Assembly (NCBI RefSeq): GCF_004016525.1
Contig: NZ_SACJ01000013.1
Coordinates: forward strand, 1-64,000
DNA: 64,000 nucleotides
Source: Flavobacterium sufflavum
Lineage (GTDB): Bacteria; Bacteroidota; Bacteroidia; Flavobacteriales; Flavobacteriaceae
Direction of reading: 5' to 3'
Shown here: positions 63,140 to 64,000 of the stretch, one piece after another
How positions within the stretch are numbered: the first letter of the stretch is position 1
How the letters are laid out: every line of letters starts with the position of its first letter
Made by a program: the position numbers and the translations under genes
The notes under the pieces: model-generated
Told to the model about the DNA's origin: nothing
Seen by the model: the letters and a program-made list of their open reading frames with translations, nothing else
Databases searched by the model: none

Positions 63140-64000
63140 TTATGCTGTTAATTCTTCTACCATTTGTACCTCAGTTTCCAAACGCTTTAATGCTTTTTTG
63201 TATTCTGTAGGCATTACTTTTACAAAATTTTCTAAGCTTGTATTCCAATCATTCAATAATTCGATACCTTTTGTACTTTGTGTGTACTCTACGTGTCTTT
63301 CTATTAAATTTTTCAATTCATCAGCTTCGTTTCCTTCAATTGTTTCAAACTCGATGGTTTCAGTGTTACATAAACCATTTTTGAATTTGTGTTCAGGATC
63401 GTAGATGTAAGCGATACCACCACTCATACCTGCAGCAAAGTTTCTTCCTGTTTTACCCAGAACGACTACTTTTCCACCAGTCATGTACTCACAACCGTGA
63501 TCACCCACACCTTCAACTACTGCAATAGCACCTGAGTTACGAACTGCGAAACGCTCTCCTGCGATACCATTGATGTAAGCTTGTCCTTCGATTGCTCCAA
63601 ATAAACAAACGTTACCTACAATGATGTTTTCAGAGGCAACAAAAGTTGCTTTAGCTGGTTTCTTGATGATTAATTTAGCTCCAGATAATCCTTTTCCTAA
63701 ATAGTCATTTGTATTTCCTTCAACAGTAAAAGTCAATCCGTGTGCACTAAATGCTCCTAAACTTTGTCCTGCAGAACCTGTGAAATGAATATTTAAAGTG
63801 TCTTCCGGTAGACCTAAGTGACCATATATTTTAGAAATCTCGTTACTAACAATAGCTCCCACTGAACGGTCGGTATTTTTAATAGGATATTCTAAAGACA
63901 TTTTTTCTTTTCTGTATAAAGCACGGTGAGAGTCTTTCAAGATTTGGAAATCCATTACGTTGTCTAATCCGTGGTCTTGTTTTTCAGTATTACGAACCGT
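63140..64000 (-). CDS. gltB: Glutamate synthase large subunit, C-terminal part (cut by window edge)
   Basis: The C-terminal 286 codons of GltB; the frame is open to the last base of the window, so the gene continues to the right and the ATG at 63955 is internal. The visible part is the GXGXG beta-helix domain (GSAGQSLGAFSAHGLTFTVEGNTNDYLGKGLSG, then GERFAVRNSGAIAVVEGVGDHGCEYMTGG). Its partner gltD follows four bases later. Confidence 0.93.
   Translation of the reverse strand, partial: TVRNTEKQDHGLDNVMDFQILKDSHRALYRKEKMSLEYPIKNTDRSVGAIVSNEISKIYGHLGLPEDTLNIHFTGSAGQSLGAFSAHGLTFTVEGNTNDYLGKGLSGAKLIIKKPAKATFVASENIIVGNVCLFGAIEGQAYINGIAGERFAVRNSGAIAVVEGVGDHGCEYMTGGKVVVLGKTGRNFAAGMSGGIAYIYDPEHKFKNGLCNTETIEFETIEGNEADELKNLIERHVEYTQSTKGIELLNDWNTSLENFVKVMPTEYKKALKRLETEVQMVEELTA

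Noticed and set aside
63140..63955. Complete 271-residue protein starting at 63955
   Set aside because: The frame stays open to the window edge with GltB-like sequence before that ATG; it is an internal methionine.

Overview
The window is chromosomal DNA from a Flavobacteriaceae bacterium, most probably Flavobacterium or a close relative. The base composition is AT-rich, promoters carry the Bacteroidetes -7 box TAnnTTTG, and Shine-Dalgarno sequences are rare. The gene set (OmpA/TSP3 protein, DUF4293-rho, PafA phosphatase, YtxH and lmo0937-type membrane proteins, crt pigment genes) also fits. I see no prophage, integrase, insertion sequence, CRISPR array or rRNA operon. The left edge is a tRNA-Leu missing its first base, and the right edge cuts gltB.

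Layout. 1-4.4 kb: tRNA-Leu(UAA), a GH43 glycosidase, a lipoprotein, an MFS transporter and prfA. 4.5-11.5 kb: an OmpA-family protein with thrombospondin type-3 repeats, then a minus-strand envelope/stress block (porin-like barrel, YtxH, lmo0937-like membrane protein, lipoprotein, CHASE3-PAS histidine kinase, CheY-like regulator, AraC-type regulator). 11.6-19.9 kb: pyrF, a BtuF-like binding protein, purU, a DUF4197 lipoprotein, a VOC protein and the fused B12 mutase IcmF.

20-37 kb is the most interesting part, an apparent light-response island. It holds a KirBac-type channel, a CarH/LitR-type MerR-B12 regulator, crtI-crtB-crtZ, an SRPBCC protein and a photolyase. These are followed by a tightly packed minus-strand operon (TetR, ABC1 kinase, DUF2256, second photolyase, a 27-codon ORF, an amber-interrupted TIGR03643 gene and two SDR-type proteins), with a TIGR01777 epimerase divergent from TetR. 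A YceI / cytochrome lipoprotein / OB-fold / DUF5777 / YceI group lies next to it. The crtI promoter and the TetR/epimerase intergenic region share a palindrome of identical geometry, TTGTTTAA-N16-TTAAACAA. This suggests that one regulator, most simply the CarH-like protein, controls pigment synthesis and DNA photorepair together.

37-52 kb is mostly housekeeping: rmuC, an ECF sigma factor with a putative anti-sigma/barrel protein carrying a (ACA)20 microsatellite, a RluE-type pseudouridine synthase, trmL, two ABC transporter genes, truA, a YfcE-type phosphoesterase, a TPR histidine kinase and LuxR-type regulator pair, DUF4293, rho with a long Asn/Gln-rich N-terminal insertion, and an RsmB-type methyltransferase. 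53-64 kb: a dienelactone hydrolase, a TonB-dependent siderophore receptor, an alpha/beta hydrolase, pafA, lysA, gltD and the 3' part of gltB.

Non-coding structure is rich. There are two copies of a folded 3'-UTR element (possibly Flavo-1), two copies of a large imperfect-palindrome repeat, long perfect inverted repeats on both sides of truA, and many intrinsic terminators. Four genes, or gene remnants, too short for routine ORF calling were recovered by reading: the lmo0937-like protein, DUF2256, the broken TIGR03643 gene and a 46-residue ORF. Function calls rest on recognised motifs only; no database search was run.
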